Shown one piece after another: positions 12,500 to 25,635 of a stretch of 64,000 bases of DNA. Below the pieces are notes generated by a model. The model was not told the DNA's origin. It was given only the letters and a program-made list of their open reading frames with translations, and did not search any database. The stretch is from Siderastrea siderea (taxonomy: Eukaryota > Cnidaria > Anthozoa > Scleractinia > Rhizangiidae): contig OZ034968.1 in the NCBI GenBank assembly GCA_964030785.1, positions 62,034,399 through 62,098,398 of the forward strand. Reading direction: 5' to 3'. Numbering within the stretch: position 1 is the first letter of the stretch; each line of letters opens with the position of its first letter. The position numbers and the translations under genes were made by a program.

Positions 12500-15400
12500 T
12501 CATTCTGTTTGCTCAGCACCCTGACTGGTCATTTGTACTCTGTTAGCATCAGGATCGGCAACCACATTATTGTATGCATGTTCTTGAGGATCATGACTGT
12601 GTTCCTGAGCTGGTACCATGCCTTCCTGGAATACCTGGTGATCGGCTGCGTCACCTTCCGGCATCACTCCATCAGCATCAGAGGGTTTGGTTACAAATCG
12701 ACCCCCATTGCTGCGTCTTCTTCGGCAAGCATGCTGATGTCTTGATTCATGGAGATATTTCTATAGAAAAGAGAAGAGAGTTTATTGAATGTCTTGCTTG
12801 TCCCTCCAAAACTGATACTTGATTGCCCCAACAGAAGCAAGAACTTGCGACTCCATATTCTCAGGCAACTTCATCATCCCTTTATTCAACAGTCACATCA
12901 TGTGACCTCAAGTAAGCAAAAAGTGGCTTACAAGATATGGCTCTCCCATGCAAATCAGAAAGTCCAACACTGAAATTATCTGTGGCAAATCATGTTATTG
13001 CATCACAATGGATAACTGATCACAAGTGTGGAAAATAAGGCACAAGGCCTAAAGGCAATTATCCCTTTCGTGTGATCTCCTCCCCATTGTCTCCCTCTAC
13101 CCAGGTGTATAATATTCTAAAAAAAATGGTACTGGTTATTTGCAAGGAACACCTAACAAAATACTAGGGGTAATCCTGCAATGGACTAGCGCCCCTTCCC
13201 AGGGGAGAGTAGAACTACTCCTAGTAACTTTATGCTGGGTATCCTGTGATGGACTAGCATTCCATCCATGGGGGAGCAGTACTACTCCTAGTCACTTTAT
13301 GCTGGGTATCCTGTGATGGACTAGCATTTCATCCATGGGGAGCAGTAATACTACAAGTCCTTTCACACTACAGAAACCAGAGTAAAGAACCAGCTGTGTG
13401 GGCCTGGTGAACCTCTGGCCCCAGTGCAACACATCAAAGTCAAATAAATGTGCTCTACCTGGGGGGAGGGGGGTACTCAAGAAAGTTTTGTATGGAAATG
13501 CCGCACCCTGAGGTTCAAACTTTTATCCCTTGATATCCTAATTTTCATAGAAGTGGTACCTCTTCCATACAATTACAACAAAAGTTGTACTATTTTTAAA
13601 CCTCAAAGATAAGCCAAAAATAGTGGATAAACACACACTGGCTTTCAGTTGCTCCAAGGCTACTGACAAGCTTTTGTACATTTTTGACTTGTGATTTCTG
13701 CCAAAATTCTCCAACCCTTTTAAGTAGACTAAGTTGCTATCCCTTTCAGTTTAAAATACCCTTTAAAATACTACTGAGATACCACATAACCAGCTAACCC
13801 CACCTCTACAGAATTAAAACAGTTACACTCAAAACAGGCCATATATTTGTATAACATAACATAGTTGTACATAATGTAACAATTCAACATTCAAACTGAC
13901 CTTTCGAGCTTTGGGTATTTTCCCCTCAGCTTCAAGCTTTGCCCGCGCCTGTCGCCTTTTTATAATTCTATGATATTGTTTTGCATTCACGTAAAGCGGT
14001 TCATCCAAGGTTTCCATGGCAACAGGAAGCCTCTGAGTCCCTAAAGCCTGTCCATTCATCTGTTATGTTCAAAGAATGGTTAGAAGAGTGAGATACGATA
14101 TTTAACATCAAAATTGTGTTGTATAGAACTATAGAGGGCAAAAAATGCTTTTTATTTCTCTGTTCCATTAGTCAAGTACTACTGATTTCATAGGCGGATT
14201 TAGGGGAGGGGGCAAGGGGTGCACGGCCCCCTATTTTGTCTTGGAATTTTTTTTTTTAAATTAACATCATCTATTGAGTGGTACTTTGCAATCTGGGCTT
14301 TGTCTGACTTTTTGAAGTTCTTAAAAATCAAATCAGAAGTTGTTCCTAATTGTATTCTTTTTTGGAGTAGGTAGTTCAAATTTCAAAGCCAGGCATGCAC
14401 CCCACCCCCTAGGTTGTCGCGCCTATGATGGGAGGTTGTGCATTCATCGCAACTGCTACTGCCCCCTGTTTCTGAATTTCGTGGATCTGCCCTTGCATTT
14501 ATTTCTGAAAATTCAGTTGGACAAATGTCACTTTGGGAAATACAGTTGTCTGGGCTGAAAATTACTCTACAAGTATAATTTTGTGTACCATGTATCCCAC
14601 TGTGTAAATCGAGGGTTCAAATGAATTTCTGACATTGTTTTTACTAGTTCAAAATGCTATTGTTGTGTTCAAACAATAAGTGGATAAAGAGTATTCATTT
14701 GCTTTTATAAAAAAAAAAATAATGGCTGGTAAGCGTAAAGCAGCAAGTTGTTCATATTAGTCGAGAGAAATTTATTTTCAGAACCCTGTGTTTCATGTTA
14801 ATTTGTTTCGTTGTTCATAATAGATACATTGCTTAAGTACAAAGGCAAAGAAAGCAATTCATGAGTGAATGGAAGGCCTGTCTGATATCTGGCTGTTGTG
14901 CCAGTCTGAATCATCGTTCTCAGGTAATCAACATGATTTCTGACACCTGAGCCACAAACTGGGATTATCATTATAGCACTCCTACAATAAACCCCTTTGC
15001 GGTGTAAAATACTCTATCAAGAGTGTGGGAAGACTTGCAAGTCAAGCCAGGCACATTAGGAGTTTTCTGTACCAAGTCTTGTAATAAAAGTGACTTTCAA
15101 ACTGGATCGAGGGATATTCAAGGAAACTTTGCTTCATTTGATAGCGATCTTTAAAGGATGTCTTAGGAAATAGTGAGGTCACATTTGAAGTCCTTTGAAT
15201 CTGAGGATAAAAATCTCACACACTTGATCACGAAAAAGTTTTCATATGTATAAGTACACATAATTGCCAGAACTTGTCCAATTTTTAATAGTTCTCTCTT
15301 TTACAACTGATATGTGTTAAACTAATTATTTATGTTCAACGGATTTTCTCATGGCCAAACCAAATCCTTTTATTTGTCATATTAAAAAAATAGGTGTCAA

Positions 15401-16576
15401 GACGAACACAAAATTCAATTTTTAGCAGCTACAGAGATAAATATCGAAGAGCGTAATAATAAAAAGTACAGCATTATTATGACAGACCTGATTAGACGCC
15501 CTATGAACAGAAATTTCCCTCAAAGCCTTCGGGGTATAAACGCGATCAACAAAATGTAGAGGTCTAAACTCTTCCGCCTCATGTTTACTTTTTCGAAAAT
15601 GGACTGGCATTTCACAGCATTCGAAACGATTCCGAGGGCTGTGAAAAGCTTTTCGTAGCGAAAAGAGGCAACAAGAATGATATTCAAGCAACAAAGGGTG
15701 ACTTCAAAAACAACAGAATGACACAAGCCGGAATGGGAAAACATCTGTTCATGGCCATTAAATGCAAGGCGTACATCGCGGTTCAAGTAAACCGAACATA
15801 AAGCTTTCTCGCGAAAAGCTATTGCTTTGCTTTCATGCTTATTTTTCAATACAACAATATCTTCGATGTGATTGGTATATAAAAATCCACCCTGTTTCCT
15901 CGCTTGTTAGGTGCGTGTTCACTCATTTCAATACAAACAAAAGTCCAGTCATCCACATTGCCAGCGCTTAGACCAATAGCGACGCAGTTCGAGCGATATT
16001 TCTCGATTGGACGGTTTTAAATTCACGACAAGACCGGCAGGTTGAATTTCCTGAGACCTCGTAAACGTCGAAACAACACGAGAAACCACCAACGTAACGG
16101 TTAGTCCGCGTTTTTGGCGACCAGTTCAGGCAGTTCCCTATGATTTCTAAGCACAACAATGGAGAACACAAACCGCGTCTGTAGAAAGATCGAACGCACG
16201 AGACAATATTTTCTCGCCTAACTCCGAATCTATACTTGGATGCTATTGGACTACATGCCCATGTTGAGCGTAACAATTTTCTAGTACTTACCATGGTTAT
16301 TTGTCCATTTCCATTAGAAACAGCGGTCGTTGCTATTGTTCCGGCCGCAGGGTTAAATTCGACGGGGTTCGCCATGAACGTCCTCTGATCGGGATTTCCA
16401 AACATTTGTAAGGCATGTTGTTGAGACGGATCGACAATGTAAAGGCTTTTTCCTTGGTCAGGCTGTATGAGATTTACGGTCGTATGCGATGCAGGAACTG
16501 AATGAGTCACAGTAGCAGTGTTTTGCGCGGCGTAGTTTGTTAATTGCGGAGATGTTGGAGCAGCCTCCATCGCCAT
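12500..16576 (-). CDS. NFYA: Nuclear transcription factor Y subunit alpha
   Basis: Three exons (16292-16576, 13901-14059, 12500-12760) join in phase to 234 aa. NF-YA is the sequence-specific subunit of the CCAAT-binding NF-Y trimer. Exon 2 carries the NF-YB/NF-YC association helix (EPLYVNAKQYHRIIKRRQAR, about residues 115-134). Exon 3 opens with the DNA-binding segment: YLHESRHQHA, then an Arg run, then NGGRF. The ATG at 16576 has a good context (AAAATGG). The protein is shorter than vertebrate NF-YA and has little of its Gln-rich activation region. The DNA-contact segment departs from the usual RHRHAMARKR pattern: Q replaces R, C replaces M, and four Arg follow. All splice sites are GT-AG, so the gene appears intact. 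Confidence 0.95.
13075..13360. repeat. Dispersed repeat with a local tandem duplication (about 70 bp, near 3 copies)
   Basis: The unit containing TATCCTGTGATGGACTAGCA and CATCCATGGGG...AGCAGTACTACTCCTAGTCACT is repeated about three times at 13170-13350, within NF-YA intron 2. The same family appears near 25040-25500 in opposite orientation and near 55665-55860, so this is one interspersed element with an internal tandem duplication. Confidence 0.6.
14060..16291 (-). other. NF-YA intron 1; no second gene seen
   Basis: A 2.2-kb intron. A possible MITE with ends resembling GGCGGATTTAGGGG and GTGGATCTGCCC lies around 14190-14500. Minus-strand open frames near 15.4-15.85 kb have no recognisable domain or splice context, and I treat them as chance. 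Confidence 0.45.
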
Positions 16577-16613
16577 TTTCTTCGTTTCTTCGATCACAAA
16601 CTCATGAATATTT

Positions 16614-16619
16614 GATTGG
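16614..16619 (-). promoter_or_regulatory. CCAAT box upstream of NF-YA
   Basis: CCAATC on the minus strand lies 37 bp before the NF-YA start codon. It is the binding motif of the protein the gene encodes, so autoregulation is possible. The transcription start is unknown and the motif could be chance. Confidence 0.35.
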
Positions 16620-17256
16620 CAAGTACTGAAGTATGAGAGAGGACTGGCAACTAATTATTCTCGATCAAAATATATCACCAGGAAACAGTTTGTAAACTTT
16701 TCTTCACCACTCTAAAATTTTCTCCGCAATCTTTTTTGTTGGGAAAGCACAGAAGAAATAGTAGTTTCCAGTTTGATGGTATTAAACCATACCCTGTACG
16801 ATGTACCACAGGACACCCAATCCTTATCCGCGCGAAATCTCATAATGGAAAATGAAAATGCTTTGTTGGATGAAAATCTAGACGTTTCGGCAATGCTACC
16901 TTCATCATTAGGCGGCGCACGCGCTAGGCACGTGTGGCCGTCTCATAAAAATGCAACGCACATTCCTGAATTGGCAGAAGTCAGTTAGTCTCCGCGCGGG
17001 GCTCTAAACAATCAGGCTCGGTATAAGTATCACCAATCTAAATTGATTCCGTCGCACCAGGTCAGAAATACATTTCTGCTTTTCAGTTCTGCCCAATTTT
17101 TAGAATTTTGGCTGTCTAAACTTGTCTAAGACCTCTCAGTCTTTCGTTTGTCTTTTCACGGTTTCAAACTAATTTAATAAAGTTTCATTCATTTTAGTCT
17201 GTATTATATTAGAGCACGGGTTAACACGCAAAAATATAAACGTCACGAGTTGGTTA

Positions 17257-18116
17257 GGGAAGGTACGTTTTTTCTTGGGGGGGGAGGGCTGGGGAATTTT
17301 GGTATTTTTTTCCCAAAAAAGTGTTGGCCCTCCCTTGCGTTTTAATTAAAAAACTCCTGAACCCCCACCTTTAGGTGACTGACAAAAGTGCGACCCTCCC
17401 CTCACTACTACATGGTATGTTCCATGCTGTAGAAACCTCAGAACGTTTCGTTTGTGAACGCAAAGTGTTTGAATATGAATATACCTCGATATTGAATGTG
17501 TGCGCGCTGAAACAAGGAAAATGCGAACAATCAGTGTGGGATATTTACGTTTTATAGCTGAAGTTTGAATATGGAAGTATTTGAGTATTATAAATTAAGT
17601 TTTGAACATAAAATATCTAACGGAAGATACACGCGCTTCTTTCTCTGACTAGCCGGCATTGCTGTTGGTTATTCTAACAGAAAGGTTTATTTGCTTAGCA
17701 TGCGAAATCTGCCTCTCAAAAACAAATATTTCCTTCATTTCCGACACTGGGTAGAGTGCATTGTTGGATCTACTAGTAACTCTTTAGAACTAAACGACTC
17801 AGGAGATCAGGCAGCGGATAGCCAACAGCAAGACGCTGAAGAAACGATACCTGAGTCAAGCCTGACTTCTCGATACGGATGGAAAAGGACACGAGCCTTC
17901 CGAGAAAAACTATGTGCCATGGCATAATATACATGTAGAAATGTAACCTAGTACCTACAATAAAACACCAAATTAAATCAAAGTTGGTGAAAAGAAAAAC
18001 TTAATCTGTAAGAAAAATGGAAAGCAACATCACAAAAATTTTCATTAAAAAAATTCTGGAAAAGATGTGTGACCCTCCCTTGAATAGCTCACATGAGGTA
18101 TGGCCCTCCCCTTTTG
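17257..18116 (+). mobile_element. Harbinger-like element, copy 1 (3'-truncated)
   Basis: It starts TTA|GGGAAGGTACGTTTTTTC and matches the complete copy at 36983-37850 almost throughout, but homology stops near 18116, shortly before a nested MITE. It contains the same two short frames as copy 2 (17375-17557 and 17691-17927). They differ by many amino-acid changes and an in-frame 3-base indel, so they look like unconstrained passenger sequence. The right inverted end is missing. Confidence 0.75.
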
Positions 18117-18131
18117 GGAGTCTCCCAGATG

Positions 18132-18486
18132 CCCGGGGGGGGGGGCACTCCTATATGAAAGTGACGGGGATGCTCGCCGGAAAATTAGAATTAAACCCCT
18201 AAAGGAGACCAATCTGGGCGTGGTTCAGGCGTTATTTGACCCCTAAACGAGACCATGCTAAAACAGACAACCAAATAAGAGCTTCAGTGATTTTAAATGC
18301 GCTAAAGATGGACACTAAAGATTGACGTCGTTTCTTTACGCACACCCTAACCGATACCTGAATGGGTAAAAATATTGGCTTTCCCTTCTAAAAACCCTAA
18401 GCGAGACCAAAATCTGCAATTTACAACCCTAAGCGAGACGACTAGCATCCCCGTCACTTTCATATCGGAGTTACCTTCCCCCCGGG
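18132..18486. mobile_element. MITE, 355 bp, with an 8-bp target duplication
   Basis: The left end CCCGGGGGGGGGGGCACTCC then ATATGAAAGTGACGGGGATG mirrors the right end CATCCCCGTCACTTTCATAT then GGAG...CCCCCCGGG, giving about 46 bp of imperfect inverted ends. A perfect CCCAGATG lies at 18124-18131 and 18487-18494. The interior repeats the motif CCCTAA(A/G)(C/G)GAGAC. An 8-bp duplication fits hAT or P types. It is inserted beside the broken end of the Harbinger-like copy. Confidence 0.85.
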
Positions 18487-18494
18487 CCCAGATG

Positions 18495-19540
18495 TCTCTC
18501 GAAACACAGCTTTCTGGCGATAAAAAATTAATCTGAACCCCTACGTGAAATCAAGAATACTAGACAAAATGAAGTTTGAGCTCAAAAGAGGAGAAGTAAA
18601 GCTTTTTGAGCAAGAAAAGTTTCCGCCTGTTGCAGCTTAACGATATCAGGGTTTAGGAACGATTTGAAAGAGTCGTACAGAGGTCACTGGTTACAAACAA
18701 ACGAAGTTCTCAAGTTGCATACATACATTTAATTCGTTACATACCGGAAGTGCAAATTGTCCATAACAGGTCACCGGAAACCACGAACTAATTAAGAAAA
18801 GGGGAGGGGTAGGGGGAGGGGGGAGGGGGGGGGGGGGTGAGACTATGCGCCGCCTGTAAATTCTTCAGAATTTCTTGTTTTCCATAATTCAGAACGCCGC
18901 GGACATTTAGTTAATTTACCGAATTCTCATGATCTCCGTCGAAAATACTCTACAAAAAGCACTTTTATACCTCCAAAAGTGCCTCCCGAAAGGGGTTGAA
19001 TTGTGTACAACCAGTGTACAAATAAAACCACACGTTTATACCTCAACTCCGCAATGCCTCTGGCCAAGCTTCCCTACCAACAGTAAAAAAAGTCTTACTG
19101 TTGAGTTGCACCTGGACACCACAAAATTGAATTTTTTTTCTTGGGGGAGGGGGGGAGGGACAAAACGTTTATGAGGCTAAGCCATTACGAACCTGTGGCT
19201 AAGCTCTCACAGGCGCTGAGGTGACAGTGAATGAAGAAAATTAAGGCAGCACCTGAAAAAAAATTACTGCACACGGCTCTCTCAATTTCGCTTTTTCCAT
19301 GTGCCCAATATTGTCTTTGACCGCCAGGAAAATGCACATCACATAAACGCTGTTCACAGACCCTCTATTGTACTAGTGTCCCATTACATCGTTGGGTGTG
19401 TCCCATTACATCATTGGGTGAGCAAAAAAAAAAACCTGTGTGAGATTTGCAACCACAAGCATAAAGGGCTGAGTTTAATAAAGAAAACGAAAATACTCAA
19501 ACAAAGGCATGAACAGTAAAGTAGTCAAATCACATGAAAA
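18495..19540. other. Intergenic, low-complexity G tracts
   Basis: A G-rich run at about 18800-18840 and another near 19140-19160 stand out. No gene is supported between the upstream MITE and the SNRNP27 3' end. Confidence 0.4.
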
Positions 19541-19557
19541 CGTTGCTCTTGCTTTAC

Positions 19558-19563
19558 TTTATT
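19558..19563 (-). terminator. Probable polyadenylation signal of SNRNP27
   Basis: AATAAA on the minus strand lies about 630 bp beyond the stop codon. The interval 19540-20191 is the likely 3' UTR and contains a GGTGGTGGTGGTGG run when read on the plus strand near 20055. Confidence 0.5.
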
Positions 19564-20191
19564 CACTTCAAAAACATCCACGAATAAAAAAATTTATTTT
19601 TTAATAGTATATACAGATACAATGATTGAGAAAAAACATAATGTACAGGTACAGAGCTTCACATATGTGGTGTACATACGAAAAGAATCACAAAGAGGTT
19701 CTAGCTGAACCTGGGCTTTCAATATTACACGTTTGAGCCCTGGAAAAAAAAAAACAGGACTGACAACATGGGAGATGTCAATATTTACTTTTCCATGCCT
19801 ACTTCAAAAGTTAGAGACAGCCTCCTACCCTGGATGAATGGCTACCTATAGACTACAACCACTTGTCACTAACGAACTGGATGGTTTGTGCAAATTGTAG
19901 GACCATAAGGCTTGGGGCAAACAACATTTCACAGTCTGGTGGCCAAGGAGCTTACTTCTGTTCTTTGTAACAAATTAAGCAATAAGCTTAACAGACAAGC
20001 AACTGCACACAAGTAGTCTGGAACTTTTGGAATCATTCCTGAGATGTTGCATTGGTGGTGGTGGTGGTGGGGGGATGCATTAGAGCTGCATTTAAGTGGG
20101 CCATCTCAGACTGAAATAACTATATTAAGTAATAAAATTTCTTAAAACCTTTTGCACTTAGCAGTACATTAACAAAGAATATTGAAGCCTC

Positions 20192-23100
20192 CTAATTAAC
20201 GTAGTCTAATGGTCTGTTAAAGCCTCCTCTTCTGTTCATATATTGCCTGTGAAAATGAAAAAAAAATAGTATCACTATAAAACTACAGCCATGGTGGAAA
20301 TGCATGTAAAAAATAAATAAATAATTAATAAATGAATAAATAAATATCATTTACTGAAACAGATATTGTAAAAGATAACTACTACAATATTCCAGATAGA
20401 TATCAGAAAGCACAGGGAAGAAGTTTCTTAGTATTCGAAGGACAGTGCCTCCTTTTCGCTAAGTAATATACTGCGCATACATGTTCTGCGCATCTCGGGA
20501 TATTCAGGTTTCTTCAGGAATTTGCCCACTAATAATACAACAATATTTTTGCACAGTTTATGACTATGTGGAGAAAGCAGATTTTAGCAAGGGCTATCAG
20601 AATCCAAAAAGAAACTTGGGGGTAACCACGCATTTTTCAGAGATAATTGAGCTTAAATTTGGAAAGAAATTGTCCTACATTCTTTGAATTTTAACGCTTT
20701 TTTAGAAGTATCGTTCCTTCATTAACTCTGAAAAATGCGTGGTTACCCACATTTTTCTTTTTGGATTCCAAAAACCCTTGCTAAGATCTCCTAGTTCCCC
20801 ATAGTCATAACCTTTGCAAAAATACATCTGTATTAGGAGGTACCATGGGACACCAAAATACACTATTGAATCCAAGGAAGAGCACCTATCGGTAAATCTA
20901 AGAAATTAATAGGGTTGGGAATGTTTGCTAGAAATTAGAATGCAAAAATATCATAAAGCTTTGAGCCTTCGAGTGACTGAAAGTCCCTGAAACATGGGCA
21001 CAAACTCCTAAAAAAAATAAATGCACAGGACCATCTACTGCTTTTGGGTTATCTTTTAGGTATAGGAAAGTAGACAAATTGTTGGTCCATTAATATGCAA
21101 GGCACTATTTCCCAAAAATTAATGTATGAATGAGTAAGGGCTGGAACCTTGGGGTTTTATTGACACCCCCTAACACGTTTAAAATCAACCATAACCTTAT
21201 GACAGACAAAATTTGTGCACACTGAGCTTGAAATCCTTCACTACTTCTTACCTGTATTTGTTTGCCTTCTTCACACTGGAATAACTCGTATTACATGCAC
21301 CAGCTACATGCTTTCCCTGAAAAGTTTACAAAAGTGACAGTAATTAGTTTTGAGCTTTTGAAAGATCATTGATTTACTTGAGCATTGCAGTGCAATGATT
21401 AAAGCAAGTCAACATCTTGATGTTGTTACCTACATTATTATCACTTCCCTTCTGTTACTATTAGTCCTTGATAACGATGTTAATGACAACAATGAAATGT
21501 TGATTTGCTTTAACTTTGTCTCTAGTTTTTTAGTTAAAAATTCCTACTTTAGAACCCTGACAGAATACTGGTGAAAACCACCAGTGGACTAGCAGTCTCG
21601 TCCAAAAGGAGTAGTAATGTTCGAGGTCACTTCATGTGTTTACTCCTTAAGCCCTGGAGGCAATTACCTTTTTTGCAAAATAATTAAATGGATACAAACT
21701 CAAAGTTTGTACTAATATACCACTGAAAGTCAATGATAAATGTGTTATGTAAACAAACTCCACATAAATGAGGGAGGTTGTGGATTTGATAGAAGTGACT
21801 TTAAAACAAACAAACAAACAAAAAAATAAATAAATAAAGTTTTAATTTGATTGTTGTGCACACTAGTTATACTTTCAAACATTTGCAAATATCATATGAA
21901 ATTTAATGCCATCTAACCTTGGTTGTATCAAAGTTTGAAAACCCCATCATTTTCATCATAGCTTCCTCATCCTCATTAGGAACCTCACTGCCATCTGAAA
22001 AGATAATAATGTGAACAAATTATCCACAAGGCAGTTCTCAATTGAGTGTCATAAACGACATTGACACTCCAAAACCACAGTGAAACAATCTGCCAGCAAT
22101 AATGCAAGACCATATCATTCATTTTATTGAAGGCCAAAATCAGGACATACATGTTGGTTAAAACCACACATATTTGCCTTAAAAATGCAAAGACTAGTAT
22201 TGTTTTGTTTTGACACTGCTAGAAGAGACAACTAGTCACACAAGACATGAAGAAATGTACAAGTCACACAAGACATGACATGTTTTGCAGCAACCGCACT
22301 ATCAGTTGCATCAGATCTTATTTATAGCCATGCATGCCCAAGTTCGCTTTCATCCCATGTCTGCATGCATGCAGACCATTTATTTCTTTATGGCCCTGTT
22401 ACACTAAGCAATTTTTCTTGCAACTTGTCCCGCAATTTTGTTGCGCCGTTGCGAGACAAGTTGCCCGCAGCATTGCCTAGTGTAACACCTCTACGCAACA
22501 CTGAAAAAATTTGTTGCAGCATTGTGAGGATCACTGCGAAAAGTAGAACTGATTTCTACTTCTCGCAACAATTGCGTCAACAATAAAGTTGCGAGACATG
22601 TTCATTTCAGGGTATGTTACACTGGGCAATTTTTCCTGTAACTTGCATCACAACAAAATTGTGAGACAAGTTGCAAAAAAGATTGCCTGGTGTAAAAGCA
22701 CCTTTACTTTCCTGGTGAATCCAACTTCTTCAAAGCTTTAATGACAGCATTAAGGATTTTACAAAACCACAAAATCTTAGCAGTATCCTATAGCAGACTA
22801 CAAGGATTTTACATACAGACTAGCTTTGAACTTCAAGCCTTAAGTATTTTACAAGATCTTAAAGAAATCATTATTCTTTATAACATCTTAGAATCCTGTA
22901 CAGTATGTTGCCCAGTTTTCGTACGGGCCCAGTTTTCGTACAAAAAGAACTTTATTTGATTATTTTCGTCGGTCATTTAAATCTTCGTCAACCGAAGAAT
23001 TCCAAAAGTAAAAGAAACATTTCAGCTATAAATTGCCGGTTTTACCGGGCTTTTTGACGAAGAAGCCGGTCAGTGCGAACAATTTCTTTCGAGGTGAGTA

Positions 23101-25603
23101 AAAGTTTAGCGGCTAATATTTGCACTTTTCACTGCACAGTAAAGGTATTGTAGATTAACAAACAGCCCGTTTTGTTGGTAATTTTGCAAGGAACTTCATA
23201 ATTTTTGGACAGATGATAGATAAAAGATGAAAGTGAATGGAAAAACTTTCAACGCCACCTTAAATTTAACTGCTCCTGAATTTTAGCAGTGAGAACCTTC
23301 GCATACATTTCGACCTACTGTGCCAGTTTTCGTACACTTAGCTGCGCCTTTCTCAAAACCTATTTTTAAATAAGTTAAAGAACTGAATTTTAAACTTAAA
23401 TGTTCGAAAACTAACAAGTCGCAAGTGCAGCAAAGATTACACAACAATCCTTGCAAAGTACGATACGCTACATGTGTTTGTTGTGGTGTAACAGCGACGC
23501 TCTACATCCAGGTCATGCAAAGTTCACGAATATTAATAAACTTAATCCCACGCAAACAATCTAAATCGTTAAATAATTGACTAAGGTAGATGTCTATGCA
23601 TAGAATGTTTACATACACCTTGAAATATCGTTAGTTTACCGGTTTTACCCATTTTTTTCACTCCGTTGCGATTCTAATAAACATTTACAAAAGTAGGTAA
23701 GAAAAGCAAGCGTAAGCGGAAACGGAAGTAAAGCGTTTGCTATTCTAAAGGCGTAAGCATAAACGGAAGGAAAACGTGGAATCTTATACAGGCCTTTTCT
23801 TAACAGTTGTAATACGCAGAATAGTAACCTGTCAACTACCTTTACCAAGGCAGTAAATGACGTACGAGACAGTGGATTGAGCGTAAGAAAAGCCACCCAA
23901 AAGTGAGGGACAAAAAAATCAACACTGCAGGATCGATTAAACATCCACCCCCCGAATAACCATTTGCTTTGTACACCAAATGATTGGTCGCTAAGCCGAT
24001 ATTTATTCACAAATCGAAGAGAAAACACGATAAGCACTCAGCAGGGAGGCTGACACATCAGTTTGCGTCGAGCGTTTTCGTGGAGAAATGTTGTTTTGTC
24101 GATGTACGAAAACTGGGCCAGGTGTACGAAGACTGGGCAACTTAGGAGTTTTGGGGAAAATGGCATAATTTTGAACATACGTCGATCAAGCGGCCAATCG
24201 TTTTTTATATTGAAGGTAAGTAAATGGGGTATCTGTAAAGGAAATTTCAGAAATTTCCGTCTCACAGACGAAAAGATATAGCGATTACAAACTAAAGTGT
24301 ACGAAAACTGGGCAACACACTGTACTGTAGGATACTATAAGGCAATTACAAAGACCCTGTGTCAATTTCTACTTTTAACAGGAAAAGGTACAAGCCAGGA
24401 ATGTGGTAATTGTGTAGAAGAGCTCCCTTCCACCGACTGTCGGACAACTGCCGGCCGACTGTCGGTCAACTGTCGGCCGACAGGTTACTGACAGTCAGCC
24501 GACGGTCGATTGAGGGGAGCTGTTCTTCATAATTACCAGGAGTAAAATTACAGACTGAGCAACTAATGTACCTACCTACTGCACCTTCTGGGTCAGTTTG
24601 ATCTTGACTTTTTGCAGTCTCATCAGATTTCTTCTTGTCTGGAGATCTGACAGTGCATATAAACATCAACATGGAACATAATGTGATTTCTGAAAGGATC
24701 TAAAAAGAATTTCATCACTTAACAGAAAACCAAAATTCAAAGTATTGAAAGTCACACATGGGCCACAAGGGGTGACCGGTCTAAACCGCCTGCTGGCATT
24801 TAACCCTTTAATGCCCAATATTAACATCTATATTCTCCTCAATATTCTCCTTATACTTCTTATGTTACTAGTTGGCAGAATTTGATTAAAAATCAAGACA
24901 TTTGATCATTGGTGATCATTTTCTTTACTTGCATGACCTGTATGTTTGATAAAGCAATAATATTGTAAGGAGAAATAACTTATATACTTGTCACTATTGG
25001 AACTTGAAGGGTTAACTATGGCTTCTGTAGAATGAAGCAATTAGGAGTGTTGCTACCCCCCCCCCCCAACCCTTCCTCGATAGGATGCTAGTCCACCTAA
25101 GGGTACTAAAGCTCCAGTTGCCATTTACCTCTTTCACTCCCAGAGTCAGTTATGGAGACATTAAGGTGATTCTAACTTCTGAGTCTGTGGATGAAATCCT
25201 GTGGTGTGACCATTCAAATGAAATCTTGTCAGCAGTTCTTTCACATGGTACTATTTGTCTTTAATTATCTCACAAAATGAAATTTGAGACTCATCTTGAA
25301 TTTTGATTTCAGGCACTCTTGGGAGTGAAAGGGTTACACACCTGGGTAGAGAGTGACAATGTGGAGCAAAGTTTCCCACCCAGGGAAACAACAGGAAATG
25401 CAGAAACCAATCTAGCCTTAAACCAGACTTGTCCCTCCAGTCTTAAGGTCAAAAGTTAGATAAAAGTCTAACACGCTAACCATTACACCCTAATGCCCTT
25501 ACAAAACCAAACCACAAGCCAGGTTAGCAGTATGTAAAAAAAGTAGGAACTTAAACCTCCATCAAAAAATTATTCATTACTGAAAAATTTACAGTCACAT
25601 TGT

Positions 25604-25635
<32 letters not shown>

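Noticed and set aside
15422..15849. 90- and 109-codon minus-strand frames in NF-YA intron 1
   Set aside because: They overlap in different frames, with no recognisable domain. NF-YA splices across the interval in phase.
23645..24037. 130-codon minus-strand frame
   Set aside because: It is the antisense of the decayed pogo transposase region. The recognisable helix-turn-helix is on the plus strand.
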